A DNA stretch of 64,000 bases from Pseudomonadota bacterium (GTDB taxonomy: Bacteria; Pseudomonadota; Alphaproteobacteria; Caulobacterales; Caulobacteraceae). Where the stretch lies: positions 124,001-188,000 of the forward strand of contig JAEWJI010000058.1 in the NCBI GenBank assembly GCA_023386645.1, read 5' to 3'. Positions 62,671-64,000 of the stretch are shown one piece after another. Both the position numbers and the translations under genes were made by a program. Below the pieces are notes generated by a model. That model was not told where the DNA came from, made no database searches, and was given only the letters and a program-made list of their open reading frames with translations. Each line of letters begins with the position of its first letter. Position 1 is the first letter of the stretch.

Positions 62671-64000
62671 TTAGGCGTCGGGCGTGTTCGCCTCAAGCTC
62701 GTCCAGCCAGACCCGCGCGGTCGAGTCCGACGGCGCCCGCCAGTCGCCGCGCGGCGACAGCGAGCCGCCGGTGACGACCTTTGGCCCGTTGGGCACGGCG
62801 GAACGCTTGAACTGGCTGGTCTGGAAGAAGCGGACCAGGAACTTCCGCAGCCAGTGCTTGATCGTCGGCAGGTCGTAGGCGACCCGCTCCGCCTCCGGCG
62901 TATTGGCCGGCCACACCCCGCGCCCGGCGTCCCCGAACGCCTCCAGCGCCAGATAGGCGATCTTGGACGGCTTGAGCCCGAAACGCGTGGTGTAGAACAG
63001 GAAAAAGTCGTTGAGCGCATAGGGGCCGACCGTTCCCTCGGTCGACTGCAGCTTGCCGTCGTCGGACGGGACCAGCTCGGGCGAGATTTCCGTCTCCAGG
63101 ATCGAGCGCAAGGTCGGCGACGCCGCCTCGCCCACCACGTTCCGGTCCGCCACCCAGCGGATCAGGTGGCGCACCAGGGTCTTCGCTACCCCGCCGTTGA
63201 CGTTGTAGTGGCTCATGTGGTCGCCGACGCCGTAGGTGGCCCAGCCCAGGGCGAGCTCCGACAGGTCGCCGGTGCCCAGCACGAAGCCGCCGTTCTGGTT
63301 GGCCAGGCGGAACAGGTAGTCGGTCCTGAGGCCCGCCTGCACGTTCTCGAAGGTGATGTCATAGACCGGCTCGCCTCGTCCGTATGGGTGGCCGATGCCC
63401 TGCAGCATGGCGGTCGCGGCCGGGCGGATGTCGATCTCCTCGCCGGTGATGCCCAAGGCGTTCATCAGGGCCCAGGCGTTCGACTTGGTGCCCTCCGAGG
63501 TCGCGAAGCCGGGCATGGTGAAGCCCAGGATGCCGGTGCGGGGCAGGCCCAACCTGTCGAAGGCCCCGCAGGCGACCAGCAGCGCCAGGGTCGAATCCAG
63601 CCCGCCCGAGACGCCGATGACGATCCGCTGGCCGTTCGTCGACTTCAGCCGACGCATCAGCCCCTGCATCTGGATGTTGAAGGCCTCGTAGCAGTCCTGA
63701 TCCAGCCGCGCCGGATCGTCGGGCACGAAGGGGAAGCGGTCGAGCGAGCGGCGCAGAGGCCCGGCCGCCGCATCCTCCCGCGCCGCGAACGGCACGAGCT
63801 GGAAGCGGCTCTCGTCCAGTTCGGTCTTGGCGCAGTCGGCGAAGGTGGCGGTGCGCAGCCGCTCCAGCCCGATCCGCTCCACGTCCACGTCGGCGATGGT
63901 CAGGTGGCTGTCCATCGAGAAGCGATCGCCCGAGGCCAGGCATTCGCCCAGCACGTGCACCGTGGCCTGTCCGTCCCAGGCCAGGTCGGTGGTGCTCTCG
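62671..64000 (-). CDS. nadE: Glutamine-dependent NAD+ synthetase, 5' end outside the window
   Basis: About 443 C-terminal residues of a roughly 680-residue enzyme are visible. The frame stays open to base 64000. [20 protein letters not shown] is the ATP-pyrophosphatase loop. [40 protein letters not shown] and [14 protein letters not shown] are the adenylation core. [16 protein letters not shown] lies near the end. It amidates nicotinic acid adenine dinucleotide. The glutaminase domain lies to the right, outside the window. Confidence 0.95.
   Translation of the reverse strand, partial: ESTTDLAWDGQATVHVLGECLASGDRFSMDSHLTIADVDVERIGLERLRTATFADCAKTELDESRFQLVPFAAREDAAAGPLRRSLDRFPFVPDDPARLDQDCYEAFNIQMQGLMRRLKSTNGQRIVIGVSGGLDSTLALLVACGAFDRLGLPRTGILGFTMPGFATSEGTKSNAWALMNALGITGEEIDIRPAATAMLQGIGHPYGRGEPVYDITFENVQAGLRTDYLFRLANQNGGFVLGTGDLSELALGWATYGVGDHMSHYNVNGGVAKTLVRHLIRWVADRNVVGEAASPTLRSILETEISPELVPSDDGKLQSTEGTVGPYALNDFFLFYTTRFGLKPSKIAYLALEAFGDAGRGVWPANTPEAERVAYDLPTIKHWLRKFLVRFFQTSQFKRSAVPNGPKVVTGGSLSPRGDWRAPSDSTARVWLDELEANTPDA

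Overview
The window is GC-rich alphaproteobacterial chromosome, most likely Caulobacteraceae and close to Brevundimonas. The evidence is a ShkA-type hybrid kinase next to ampG, a CenR-like regulator and an NtrZ-like protein in a yggS-thiE-ntrZ-DUF3576-leuS-lptE-holA neighbourhood, LexA boxes of the GTTC-N7-GTTC type, and very frequent stop/start overlaps. No database search was possible. Family names rest on motifs and recalled conserved sequence.

Bases 1 to about 9860 are a mobile or accessory island; its left end lies outside the window. In order it carries a partial XRE regulator, a type III restriction-modification pair (mod, res), a DUF3892 protein, a DUF2321 zinc protein, an orphan, a broken second DUF3892 copy, a membrane-anchored HerA-like ATPase, a small membrane protein, and a coupled pair of unknown genes preceded by a LexA-type box. 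The island interrupts comM (yifB): comM codons run from 10790 down to about 9868, stop just past the Walker B motif, and are followed by foreign sequence. A 16-bp palindrome lies at that breakpoint.

Bases 10.8-31 kb are housekeeping DNA. A minus-strand run reads rdgB-hemW-rsmI-yraN-sirB1-gshB-comM. It is followed by a DUF2975/HTH pair, a Smr protein, a PfkB kinase, an ATP-grasp enzyme, nth, an amine oxidase, an HlyD/EmrB-type efflux operon ending in its TetR gene, a creatininase-like enzyme, a phasin, a Rieske protein, gpsA, tsaD, hemC-hemD, and tRNA-Thr(CGT) with a degenerate copy of its 3' part 100 bp downstream.

Bases 30.8-51 kb hold shkA-ampG, a malic enzyme (maeB type), dapF, a potassium channel with a zinc ribbon, two tandem S9 peptidases, ftsK-lolA-xth, a CPA2 antiporter, cenR, and the head-to-head pair yggS/thiE. 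Bases 51-64 kb hold ntrZ, DUF3576, leuS-lptE-holA, a dehydratase and MaoC pair, a metal-dependent hydrolase with a probable N-terminal frameshift, a sugar oxidoreductase and aminotransferase pair, a GmhB-like phosphatase, an alpha/beta hydrolase, a PhnA-like protein, and nadE cut by the right edge.

Two themes recur. Genes are packed very tightly: at least five convergent pairs end in one shared CTAG, and many same-strand pairs share ATGA or GTGA. The few real intergenic gaps hold palindromic repeats, three of them copies of one ~140-160-bp family.
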